DNA from: Lachnoclostridium sp. UBA3262
GTDB taxonomy: Bacteria; Bacillota; Clostridia; Lachnospirales; Lachnospiraceae
Direction of reading: 5' to 3'
Assembly (NCBI GenBank): GCA_002362575.1
Contig: DEUM01000053.1
Coordinates: forward strand, 9,108 to 33,225
Length of the DNA: 24,118 nt
Both the position numbers and the translations under genes were made by a program. The notes under the pieces were generated by a model, which saw only the letters and a list, made by a program, of their open reading frames with translations, ran no database searches and was not told the DNA's origin. This document shows, one piece after another, positions 13,522 to 20,904 of the stretch. How positions within the stretch are numbered: position 1 is the first letter of the stretch; each line of letters begins with the position of its first letter.

Positions 13522-15921
13522 ATGAGTGAAAAAAGAGAAATCGTCAAGATATCTGTGCGGAACCTTGTGGAGTTTATATTTCGCGAAGGGGATATCCGAT
13601 CTGCCGGAACGGGGACGGGAAATACAGAGGCAATGCAGTTAGGAAGCAAAATTCATAGAAAGATACAAAAAAGCATGGGATTTGGCTATGAAGCGGAAGT
13701 CTCTTTATTTACGTTGCAGAAATTTACAAGCAGTGAGTATGGGGAGGATTTTCTGCTAAAACTGGAGGGCAGGGCAGACGGTATTTTTCGTGAAAATGGT
13801 AAGGTAATGATAGATGAGATAAAGGGCGTTTATCTGGACGTGAAGGAGTTAAAGGAACCGATTTTTGTACATAAAGCGCAGGCGATGTGTTATGCGTACA
13901 TGGTGGCGGAGAAGGAGGAACTGGCTGAGATTGAAGTTCAGGTAACCTACTGTAATATGGAGAATGAGTTTATCCGCCGTTTTAACGAGGTATTTACAAG
14001 AAAGGAGATAACGGACTGGTTTCTGAATCTGATGGAGCATTACGAGAAGTGGGTTGTCTATGAATATGACTGGAAGAAAAGGAGAAATGAGTCCATCCAG
14101 AAGATGATTTTCCCATTTCCATACCGCCCGGGGCAGAAGGAGCTGGCGGCTATGGCGTACCATACGATAGAGGATAAAAAGAAGCTGTTTATCGAGGCGC
14201 CGACCGGGGTGGGAAAGACGATAACTACGGTGTTCCCGGCTGTGAAGGCTATGGGGGAGGGAATTAGCGACCGGATTTTTTATCTGACAGCAAAGACAAT
14301 TACCAGAACGGTGGCAGAGGAATGTTTTGCCCTTCTTGGAAAACAGGGGCTTGTGTTTAAACCTCTTACCATTACGGCTAAGGAAAAAATGTGTGTCCTC
14401 GATAAGGTATCCTGCAATCCGGGAGACTGCGGGCGTGCGAGAGGGCATTACGACCGTGTCAATGAGGCGGTTTACGATATGCTTACCCATGAGGACACGA
14501 TGACAAGGGAATGTATTTTGTCGTATGCCGAAAAGCATAAGGTGTGTCCGTTTGAGATGGGACTGGATGCGGCACTTTTTGCGGATGCGGTAATCTGTGA
14601 CTATAACTATGCATTTGATCCGAATGTTTATCTGCGCAGATTTTTTGCCAATGAGAAAAAAGGGGATATGATATTTCTGATCGATGAGGCGCACAATCTG
14701 GTGGAGAGAGGCAGGGAGATGTTTAGCGCCAGACTAATCAAAGAGGATTTTTTAAAGGTAAAGCGGATTATAAAAGCGACGCAGAGACATGAAAAACGTC
14801 CTGAGGTGCAGTACAATTTGAGGAAATTTGAGAAATCTTTAGAGGCGGCGAACCGCCATATGCTGGAGTGGAAGCGGGAATGTGATGAGTTTGAAGTGAT
14901 AGAGGAAGTGGGAATGTTTCAATTGCAGCTTATGCGGATTGTGGCAAATTATGAATTGTTTGCAAAGGATTATCCAGTTCTGCCGGAGAGGGAGACGATG
15001 CTTAATTTTTATTTTGATGTAAAAAAATTTCTCTGCGTGCTGGAATGGCTGGATGATAAATATAAAATCTATACGGATTATGATGTTGAAAAGAATTTCC
15101 GTATTAAATTACAGTGCATGGATCCCTCAAAGCAGTTAAAGGAGGTAATGGAGCGGGGGCGGAGCGCCATCCTTTTTTCGGCAACGCTGCTTCCGATAAA
15201 ATACTACAAGGAACAGTTGGCCGGGCAGGAGGATGAATGTGCGGTGTATGCGAAATCTTCTTTTCTGCCGGAGCAGAGAAAGATACTTATTGCCAGAGAT
15301 GTTACGAGCAAGTATACAAGGCGCAGTCCTTCCGAGTATGGGCGGATTGCACAGTATATAGAAAGGTTTGTTTCTGCCAAGGAGGGAAATTATCTGATTT
15401 TCTTTCCCTCGTATTCTTTTATGGATGAGGTTGTGACGAGAATGGAAAGCAGAGAAGGACAGCGTCTGCTTGTTCAGAGTGCGGATATGAGAGAGAAAGA
15501 GAAAGAAGAATTTCTGGAAGCCTTTGACTCAGAGGGAGCGGAGAGCGTTATTGGCTGCTGTGTGATGGGCGGTATTTTTAGTGAGGGCATTGATTTGAAG
15601 GAAGACCGCCTGATTGGCGCGGCGATAGTCGGAACGGGGCTGCCGATGGTGTGCCATGAAAGAGAGCTGTTTAAGGCCTATTATGATGACAAGAAGGGAC
15701 GGGGGTTTGACTATGCATATCTGTATCCGGGGGTAAATAAAGTATTTCAGGCGGGTGGGCGCGTGATTCGGACAGCGGAGGATAAAGGCGCAATTCTCTT
15801 GTTGGATGAACGCTTTTTACAACGCCAGTATTTGGATTTGTTCCCTCGGGAGTGGTTTCCCTATGAAGTAGTTGACTGCGAAGGTATGGTGAAGGAGCTG
15901 GAACAATTTTGGTGTCAATAA
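13522..15921 (+). CDS. PD-(D/E)XK nuclease fused to XPD/DinG-type Fe-S helicase
   Basis: A 799-residue cytoplasmic protein. The N-terminal ~190 residues form a Cas4/RecB-like nuclease: His in LGSKIHRKIQ, Asp86 (GRADG), and Glu99-x-Lys101 (DEIKG). The rest is a superfamily 2 helicase of the XPD/DinG type with Walker A at GVGKT (Lys232), DEAH at 388-391 and a motif VI-like GRVIRTAEDKG near the end. Between them lie four Cys (291, 298, 303, 342) in the place of the XPD Fe-S cluster. All active-site residues are intact. The start is set by the conserved ISVRNLVEF stretch right behind it; only ATG 13522 and nearby TTG/CTG codons lie upstream before a stop at 13504, and none has a ribosome site. 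The likely role is 5'-3' unwinding and trimming of damaged DNA. This fusion is known in Firmicutes but its substrate is unclear. Confidence 0.88.
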   Translation: MSEKREIVKISVRNLVEFIFREGDIRSAGTGTGNTEAMQLGSKIHRKIQKSMGFGYEAEVSLFTLQKFTSSEYGEDFLLKLEGRADGIFRENGKVMIDEIKGVYLDVKELKEPIFVHKAQAMCYAYMVAEKEELAEIEVQVTYCNMENEFIRRFNEVFTRKEITDWFLNLMEHYEKWVVYEYDWKKRRNESIQKMIFPFPYRPGQKELAAMAYHTIEDKKKLFIEAPTGVGKTITTVFPAVKAMGEGISDRIFYLTAKTITRTVAEECFALLGKQGLVFKPLTITAKEKMCVLDKVSCNPGDCGRARGHYDRVNEAVYDMLTHEDTMTRECILSYAEKHKVCPFEMGLDAALFADAVICDYNYAFDPNVYLRRFFANEKKGDMIFLIDEAHNLVERGREMFSARLIKEDFLKVKRIIKATQRHEKRPEVQYNLRKFEKSLEAANRHMLEWKRECDEFEVIEEVGMFQLQLMRIVANYELFAKDYPVLPERETMLNFYFDVKKFLCVLEWLDDKYKIYTDYDVEKNFRIKLQCMDPSKQLKEVMERGRSAILFSATLLPIKYYKEQLAGQEDECAVYAKSSFLPEQRKILIARDVTSKYTRRSPSEYGRIAQYIERFVSAKEGNYLIFFPSYSFMDEVVTRMESREGQRLLVQSADMREKEKEEFLEAFDSEGAESVIGCCVMGGIFSEGIDLKEDRLIGAAIVGTGLPMVCHERELFKAYYDDKKGRGFDYAYLYPGVNKVFQAGGRVIRTAEDKGAILLLDERFLQRQYLDLFPREWFPYEVVDCEGMVKELEQFWCQ

Positions 15922-16026
15922 CGACACAATAATTTCGCCTCTGCGAGAACAGATTTTCTGTAAATTTCATAATTATAATTTACTTGGAAAATCTGTAAAG
16001 CAGAGCTGAAATTATTGTGTCGTTAT
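15918..16026. mobile_element. 109 bp nested palindrome, MITE-like
   Basis: Perfect 19-bp ends (15918-15936 with 16008-16026; left end ATAACGACACAATAATTTC) are followed inward by CTCTGC/GCAGAG, then a 10-bp pair (15949-15958 with 15987-15996), then GTAAATT/AATTTAC. Almost the whole stretch folds into one hairpin. No T-run follows it, so it does not look like an intrinsic terminator. The two ends carry TA, as expected for a small element moved by an IS630/mariner-type transposase. No transposase is present. The stop codon TAA of the helicase lies in its left end. Confidence 0.55.
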
Positions 16027-16132
16027 CCCCCTAGCATAAAATGCGGCAACAGCATCAGGCTATACTTAGGGCAGGAAAGAAAGGGCAAACATTTTGTATT
16101 TCTTTTTTCATTTTACAAAGGAGATTACAAAG

Positions 16133-16163
16133 AATATGACCGAAATAGTATTCCGGTCATATT
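16133..16163. terminator. Hairpin between the convergent helicase and sugar-transferase genes
   Basis: AATATGACCG (16133-16142) pairs with CGGTCATATT (16154-16163) around an 11-base loop. It lies 24 bases past the stop of the minus-strand transferase gene and probably ends that transcript. The T-run is short in both directions (TTTT on the + strand, TTCTTTG on the minus strand). Confidence 0.6.
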
Positions 16164-16187
16164 TTGAAATCAGTTTATGCGAATTCC

Positions 16188-17618
16188 CTAATATGCATTC
16201 TTATTCACAAACCCTTTAAAGATAGTCAAAAACAAAATCTTAATATCCAGTCCAAGCGACCAGTTTTCGATATAATACAAGTCGCAGTCAATGCGCATAC
16301 GAATGGATGTATCGCCGCGGTAACCATTGACCTGTGCCCATCCGGTAATACCCGGGCGGACTTGGTGCTTAATCATATAACGTGGAATTTCTTCCTTAAA
16401 CTTTTCTACAAAAAATGGTCGTTCCGGTCTTGGTCCGACGAGACTCATATCGCCACGCAGTACATTAAAGAATTGCGGCAGTTCGTCAAGGCTTGTTTTT
16501 CGGATAAACTTACCAATCGGCGTTACGCGCGGATCATTTTGTATCGTCCACGCATGTTTTTCTTTGGAATCATCCTGTACTTCCATGGAGCGGAATTTAA
16601 ACATTTTAAAGGGCTTATTGTGCAGTCCGACACGTTCCTGTTTGAAAATCAGCGGTCCCGGGGAGGTTGCCTTAATGATGATAGTAACGACAAGCATCGG
16701 AATCGAAAACAGAATAATTAAAAGCAGGGAGCCGACAATGTCAATCGCTCTTTTGATAAAACGGTTGAAAGAGTTTGTGAGAGGAACCTTGCGCACATGG
16801 ATAACCGGAAGCCCGTCCAAATCCTCTGTGTATGGTCTGGTCGGAATAATATTATTATAGTCTGGGATAAATTTGGTATGGACGCCCGATTTTTCAGTTA
16901 CGGACACAATCTTTTCCAGTGAGTCGTAATGGTTAATTCCTAACGTAATTACAATTTCATCGTAATCATTTTCTTCCAGCATTTTTTCTAATTCTTCTAT
17001 TTTTCCAATAACGTGAATATCACGGTAAGCATGTCCCATTGGTTTGTGGTTATCGAGAATACCGTGAATTGAATATCCCCATTCTGGATGGGCAAGCAGG
17101 CGGTCAATGTAGCTTTCTGCCGCCCGGCTGTAACCAATCAGCAGGATGTGTTTTTGGTTCAGACCTTTCCTTCTGAATTTGCGCAAGATGGTCGTCGTAT
17201 AAAAACGGAAAAACACTTCCAGAATAAAATTGATTGTCACAAATATAATAATAAACAAACGTGCATAATTTCCGTTTTTAATGAAAAACATAAAAGCAAC
17301 GCAGTAAAGGATGCCGACAATATTTGCCTGTAAAATACTGAAAATTTCAGATTTCCGGCTTTTCACCCGTTTTGGATCATACAGATGAAAGAAATAGTAA
17401 GAGACCAGATAGCAAGGTATCAGCATAAATAAAATCTGTAGATATTCTCTCAGGCTGCCGTACACGCCAAGTGGTTCCTCGATAATTTTAAAGCGGATAA
17501 GAAAGCTGTGTACATCATCAAATCTAAGGTAATATGCAAGTATAAATGATACAATAATAATCGCTGTGTCAAATAATATTCGAAAAAGATTCAGGAGCTT
17601 TTGATTTCCTTTAATCAA
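16188..17618 (-). CDS. Polyprenyl-phosphate sugar-1-phosphate transferase (WcaJ/CpsE-like)
   Basis: A 476-residue membrane enzyme that should start exopolysaccharide or glycan synthesis by moving a sugar-1-phosphate (often glucose or galactose) from a UDP-sugar to undecaprenyl phosphate. It has about four N-terminal membrane helices (residues 10-130), a Rossmann-like domain (HILLIGYSRAAESYIDRLL, about 150-250) and a fifth hydrophobic segment (about 288-312). The C-terminal catalytic domain has SPGPLIFKQERVG, FKMFKFRSM, TSLDELPQFFNVL, GDMSLVGPRP and RPGITGWAQVNG. The start is TTG at 17618, supported by AAGGAAGG seven bases upstream; no Met follows nearby. A good promoter lies just upstream, and a hairpin follows the stop. 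No glycosyltransferase, flippase or polymerase genes are adjacent, so it stands apart from any EPS cluster. The sugar substrate is not predictable. Confidence 0.93.
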   Translation of the reverse strand: MIKGNQKLLNLFRILFDTAIIIVSFILAYYLRFDDVHSFLIRFKIIEEPLGVYGSLREYLQILFMLIPCYLVSYYFFHLYDPKRVKSRKSEIFSILQANIVGILYCVAFMFFIKNGNYARLFIIIFVTINFILEVFFRFYTTTILRKFRRKGLNQKHILLIGYSRAAESYIDRLLAHPEWGYSIHGILDNHKPMGHAYRDIHVIGKIEELEKMLEENDYDEIVITLGINHYDSLEKIVSVTEKSGVHTKFIPDYNNIIPTRPYTEDLDGLPVIHVRKVPLTNSFNRFIKRAIDIVGSLLLIILFSIPMLVVTIIIKATSPGPLIFKQERVGLHNKPFKMFKFRSMEVQDDSKEKHAWTIQNDPRVTPIGKFIRKTSLDELPQFFNVLRGDMSLVGPRPERPFFVEKFKEEIPRYMIKHQVRPGITGWAQVNGYRGDTSIRMRIDCDLYYIENWSLGLDIKILFLTIFKGFVNKNAY

Positions 17619-17668
17619 AACGGAACCTTCCTTTCTGTTTTAGTATTTAAGTCTTTACAGACATTACA

Positions 17669-17697
17669 AGTATATACCATTTTATGACATTTAACAA
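17669..17697 (-). promoter_or_regulatory. Promoter of the sugar-transferase gene
   Basis: On the minus strand, TTGTTA (17697-17692) and TATACT (17674-17669) are spaced by exactly 17 bases. The transcript should start near 17662, giving a leader of about 45 bases that holds the AAGGAAGG ribosome site. Confidence 0.7.
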
Positions 17698-17734
17698 TAA
17701 ATTTTTTCTTCACAAACTTAACACATTTAATGAT

Positions 17735-17740
17735 TATAAT
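17735..17740 (+). promoter_or_regulatory. -10 box of the htrA promoter
   Basis: A perfect TATAAT lies at 17735-17740, 34 bases before ATG 17775. The best -35 candidates are weak: TTCACA at 17709-17714 has a 20-base spacer. A transcript start near 17747 rules out the upstream in-frame start at 17730. Confidence 0.45.
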
Positions 17741-17774
17741 ATCCAATAACTCAAGAAGAAAGGGTGTAATCAAA

Positions 17775-19343
17775 ATGGATGAAAATAATATGAATAATGA
17801 AACCGGATTTGTATTGCGGGATAATCCGGAAAACGAAACGGTGACACCTGAGGAAACAAGCAGCCAGACGACAGCACAGACAGAGTCTTTTGAGCAGACG
17901 ATAGAGCAACCGGAGCAGGTGACAGAAAAGGCAGTAGAGAGAGAGGCTCAGCCAGAGGTGGAAAAAGGACCGGAGCCTATGCCATCAGGCGATAATCTGT
18001 ATCGTTTCCAGAATACAGCACCGCTAAAACAAAAGAAAACAAAAGAAAAAAGCGGCAGTTCGATGCCAAAAATATTATTAAGCGCAGTTACATTTGGTGT
18101 AGTTGCAGCAGCCTGTTTCTTTCTCGTAACGACGGTTTTAGGACGTCTTACAGGAGGCAATGATTCGATTAGTGAGGTGAATCCTTCGCAGGGGAATATA
18201 CCGATTGCCACTGTTTCAGGCGCGGCTGTTTCGACAGCAGACGTCTCCGGCATTGTTGACAGGGTTATGCCTTCGATTGTAGCGATTACCGAAAAAAGTA
18301 CACAGACTTCGTATTTTGGACGAAAATATTCATCAGACGGAGCAGGCTCAGGATTTATTGTAAAGCAGGATGCGGACCAGCTTTTGATTGCTACTAACAA
18401 TCATGTTGTTGCCAATGCAGATAAGATTTCTGTGCAGTTTAACGATGGAGAAACGGCAGATGCTGTTGTAAAGGGAACGAGTGAGTCGAACGATTTGGCT
18501 GTGATTACGGTAAAGCTTAGTGATTTAAAGGCTTCGACCAAAAAGAGTATTAAGGTGGCTTCACTGGGCAATTCGGATGAGGCAAAGGTTGGCCAGATGG
18601 TCATTGCGATTGGCAATGCACTTGGTTATGGCCAGTCCGTTACCGTTGGTTATGTAAGTGCGAAAAACCGTGAGGTGTCAAGCTCGGACAGCAGTACGGG
18701 CAAGTCTACGACTCAGGTTCTAATGCAGACGGACGCTGCAATTAACCCGGGAAACAGCGGAGGCGCATTAATTGATACGAATGGAAATGTAATTGGAATT
18801 AATTCTTCTAAATTTTTCTCTTATGGTACAACTAGTGTAGAGGGAATGGGATATGCGATTCCTATGAGTGATGCGGTTTCCGTTATCAATGATTTGATGG
18901 ACCGTGAGGTATTAAAAGATAATGAAAAAGGATATCTTGGCATTACAGGTCAGAGTGTCAGTGAGAGCGTAAGTAAGTCTTATGGAATTCCGGTTGGTGT
19001 TTATGTATCAGCAGTGTCGGATACCGGTGCGGCTTACAAGGCAGGCATTAAACAGGGTGATGTGATTACAAAGATAAATGGACAGTCGGTAAAAGAAATA
19101 GAAGAAGTTCAGGAGATTGTGAATAATACGAAGGTAGGAACTTCAATTAAGGTAGTGATTAAACGCAGTGACAATGGAACTTATAAGGAAAAAGAAATTT
19201 CTGTGACACTGAAAAGTAAAGATACTCTTGACGGATTAGAGAATGATTCAGATAATCAGAGGGAACCGAGTTATGACAATGATTATGAAAATGACAGTGA
19301 TGATGATTCTGAAGTCATTCCATGGGGAGGCAGTATTTACTAA
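17775..19343 (+). CDS. htrA: HtrA/DegP-family membrane-anchored serine protease with PDZ domain
   Basis: A 522-residue quality-control protease expected to degrade misfolded proteins at the outer face of the membrane. The first ~95 residues are a cytoplasmic, Glu/Thr/Gln-rich, unstructured head. One membrane helix follows (about 97-122: ILLSAVTFGVVAAACFFLVTTVL). The trypsin-like domain has the triad His210 (TNNHVV), Asp240 (SNDLAVI) and Ser328 (NPGNSGGAL). One PDZ domain lies at about 390-480 (KGYLGITGQ, GVYVSAVSDTGAAYKAGIKQGDVITKING). The tail (about 490-522) is very acidic. ATG 17775 has AAGAAAGGGTG upstream and fits the -10 position; the longer frame from 17730 starts before the expected transcript start. 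It is flanked by its own promoter and terminator. Known relatives are stress-induced, but no regulator site was identified. Confidence 0.94.
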   Translation: MDENNMNNETGFVLRDNPENETVTPEETSSQTTAQTESFEQTIEQPEQVTEKAVEREAQPEVEKGPEPMPSGDNLYRFQNTAPLKQKKTKEKSGSSMPKILLSAVTFGVVAAACFFLVTTVLGRLTGGNDSISEVNPSQGNIPIATVSGAAVSTADVSGIVDRVMPSIVAITEKSTQTSYFGRKYSSDGAGSGFIVKQDADQLLIATNNHVVANADKISVQFNDGETADAVVKGTSESNDLAVITVKLSDLKASTKKSIKVASLGNSDEAKVGQMVIAIGNALGYGQSVTVGYVSAKNREVSSSDSSTGKSTTQVLMQTDAAINPGNSGGALIDTNGNVIGINSSKFFSYGTTSVEGMGYAIPMSDAVSVINDLMDREVLKDNEKGYLGITGQSVSESVSKSYGIPVGVYVSAVSDTGAAYKAGIKQGDVITKINGQSVKEIEEVQEIVNNTKVGTSIKVVIKRSDNGTYKEKEISVTLKSKDTLDGLENDSDNQREPSYDNDYENDSDDDSEVIPWGGSIY

Positions 19344-19364
19344 AAGAAAGAAATAGTGTATAAT

Positions 19365-19400
19365 AAATCCCATCGCAGAAGTCTGCGGTGGGATTTGTTG
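19365..19400 (+). terminator. Terminator after htrA
   Basis: AAATCCCATCGCAGA pairs with TCTGCGGTGGGATTT (one G-T pair) in a very tight hairpin from 19365 to 19396, followed by the T/G-rich GTTG. The T-run is short, so some read-through to clpX is possible. Confidence 0.75.
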
Positions 19401-19440
19401 TAGCAATGGAATTTAGGAAATATGAGGAAAGAGTGGAATT

Positions 19441-20835
19441 ATGAGCGAAGATATAAAAAAGACAACGGATGGCAATGACACAGAGAATGGGAATAATGGT
19501 AAAGGAACAGACGGCTATGAAAAAATATGTTATTTATGCCATCGCCCGGAAAGTAAAGTAGAAAAGATGATTACTATCCCCAATAATATCACAATCTGTT
19601 CGGATTGTATGCAGAAGACCTTTGACCAGATAGGGATGCAGGGCATGCCGCAGTTTCCGGGGATGGAAGTCATAAACTTAAGCAATATGGGAATGGAGCC
19701 GCCAAGTGAATTTCAACAGCGCCATGCCGTAAAGACAAAAAAGAAGGAAAAGAAAGAAACGCCGGTCCTTGATATCAACCGTCTTCCGGCGCCACATGTC
19801 ATTAAGGGAAATCTGGATGAATATGTGGTTGGGCAGAATCATGCAAAGAAGGTGCTGTCCGTTGGTGTATATAACCATTATAAGCGTGTTTTGGCGGAAA
19901 ATAAGGAAGATGATATAGAAATAGAGAAATCCAATATGCTTATGCTTGGTCCAACGGGTAGTGGTAAAACTTTTATGGTAAAAACAATGGCAAAGCTGCT
20001 GCAGGTTCCGCTTGCCATCACCGATGCGACAGCGCTCACGGAAGCAGGATATATCGGAGATGATGTGGAGAGCGTGATTTCTAAGCTGCTTGCCAATGCA
20101 GATAATGATGTGGAGCTTGCCGAGCGAGGCATTGTCTATATAGACGAAATTGACAAAATTGCAAAAAAGCAGAATGCGAATACCCGTGACGTCAGTGGAG
20201 AATCTGTACAGCAGGCTTTGTTAAAGCTTTTGGAGGGAGCGGATATTGAGGTGCCGGTAGGAGCAACCAATAAAAATGCAATGGTGCCGATGACAACAGT
20301 AAATACGAGCCACATCCTGTTTATTTGCGGCGGAGCGTTTCCGGGGTTGGAAGATATTATAAAGAAACGCCTGACGAAACAGGGGACAATGGGCTTTGGC
20401 TCAGAGCTGAGAGATAAATATGATAAAGATAAGGATTTATTCGCGAAGGTAGAGACGGAAGATATCAGGGAATATGGGTTGATTCCAGAGTTTATCGGCC
20501 GTCTCCCAATCATTTTTTCACTGGCTGCGATGGATGAGGACTTGCTGACAAAGGTTCTGACAGAGCCACGCAATGCTATTGTAAAGCAATATCACAAGCT
20601 GCTTGAAATGGACGAGGTAGATTTGGAGTTTGAGGAGGAAGCGCTTCATGCAGTGGCAAAGAAGGCAGCGGCAAAAAAGACGGGTGCCAGAGCGCTACGT
20701 TCGATTATCGAAGAATTTATGATGGACATTATGTATGAAATTCCAAAAGACGAAATGATTGGAAAAGTAGTGATTACGAAAGACTATATAGAAGGAAAAG
20801 GCGCACCTATGATTGTTATGCGCGGCAGTAATTGA
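19441..20835 (+). CDS. clpX: ClpX-family AAA+ unfoldase
   Basis: A 464-residue ATP-driven unfoldase that should feed substrates to ClpP. The zinc-binding domain has Cys30, 33, 53 and 56 (CYLC...CSDC). The AAA+ module has Walker A GPTGSGKT (170-177), a pore loop reading GYIGDD (usually GYVGED), Walker B with Asp235-Glu236, the GESVQQALLK stretch, the arginine finger in PEFIGRLP and sensor II in KTGARALRS. The loop that docks on ClpP reads Met-Gly-Phe (317-319) where most ClpX have Ile-Gly-Phe. It is ~40 residues longer than typical ClpX, mainly in a polar head (1-25) and the linker after the zinc domain. It is not next to tig, clpP or lon. Whether it is the main ClpX or a second paralogue cannot be decided here. 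GAGGAAAG precedes the ATG. Confidence 0.93.
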   Translation: MSEDIKKTTDGNDTENGNNGKGTDGYEKICYLCHRPESKVEKMITIPNNITICSDCMQKTFDQIGMQGMPQFPGMEVINLSNMGMEPPSEFQQRHAVKTKKKEKKETPVLDINRLPAPHVIKGNLDEYVVGQNHAKKVLSVGVYNHYKRVLAENKEDDIEIEKSNMLMLGPTGSGKTFMVKTMAKLLQVPLAITDATALTEAGYIGDDVESVISKLLANADNDVELAERGIVYIDEIDKIAKKQNANTRDVSGESVQQALLKLLEGADIEVPVGATNKNAMVPMTTVNTSHILFICGGAFPGLEDIIKKRLTKQGTMGFGSELRDKYDKDKDLFAKVETEDIREYGLIPEFIGRLPIIFSLAAMDEDLLTKVLTEPRNAIVKQYHKLLEMDEVDLEFEEEALHAVAKKAAAKKTGARALRSIIEEFMMDIMYEIPKDEMIGKVVITKDYIEGKGAPMIVMRGSN

Positions 20836-20864
20836 TGAAATGGAAATAGTGAATAAATAGGAAT

Positions 20865-20904
20865 CCCTCTGCGTATATTGAAAGAAAACGCAGGGGGTTT
20901 TTTT
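20865..20904 (+). terminator. clpX terminator that runs into the next start codon
   Basis: CCCTCTGCGT (20865-20874) pairs with ACGCAGGGGG (20888-20897) and is followed directly by seven T. It is a textbook intrinsic terminator. Its last T touches the GTG start of the S8 protease gene, and the AGGGGG of its 3' arm is the only ribosome site for that gene. Confidence 0.88.

Noticed and set aside
13503..13529. 8-codon frame overlapping the helicase start (leader peptide)
   Set aside because: It starts upstream of the -10 box (13509-13514) of the promoter, so it would not be transcribed from it, and it has no ribosome site.
13849..14694. Long open frame of 281 codons on the minus strand
   Set aside because: It lies fully inside the nuclease-helicase gene, whose motifs are intact on the + strand. 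The product is rich in His/Arg/Leu with no recognisable motif and no ribosome site.
16137..16220. 27-codon + strand frame behind an AAAGGAG
   Set aside because: The gap to the ATG is too long, the frame runs through the hairpin at 16133-16163 and then antisense to the transferase end.
20878..20904. TTG 20878 as the start of the S8 protease
   Set aside because: It would lie in the terminator loop, lacks a ribosome site, and the added residues are just the translated hairpin arm and T-tract.
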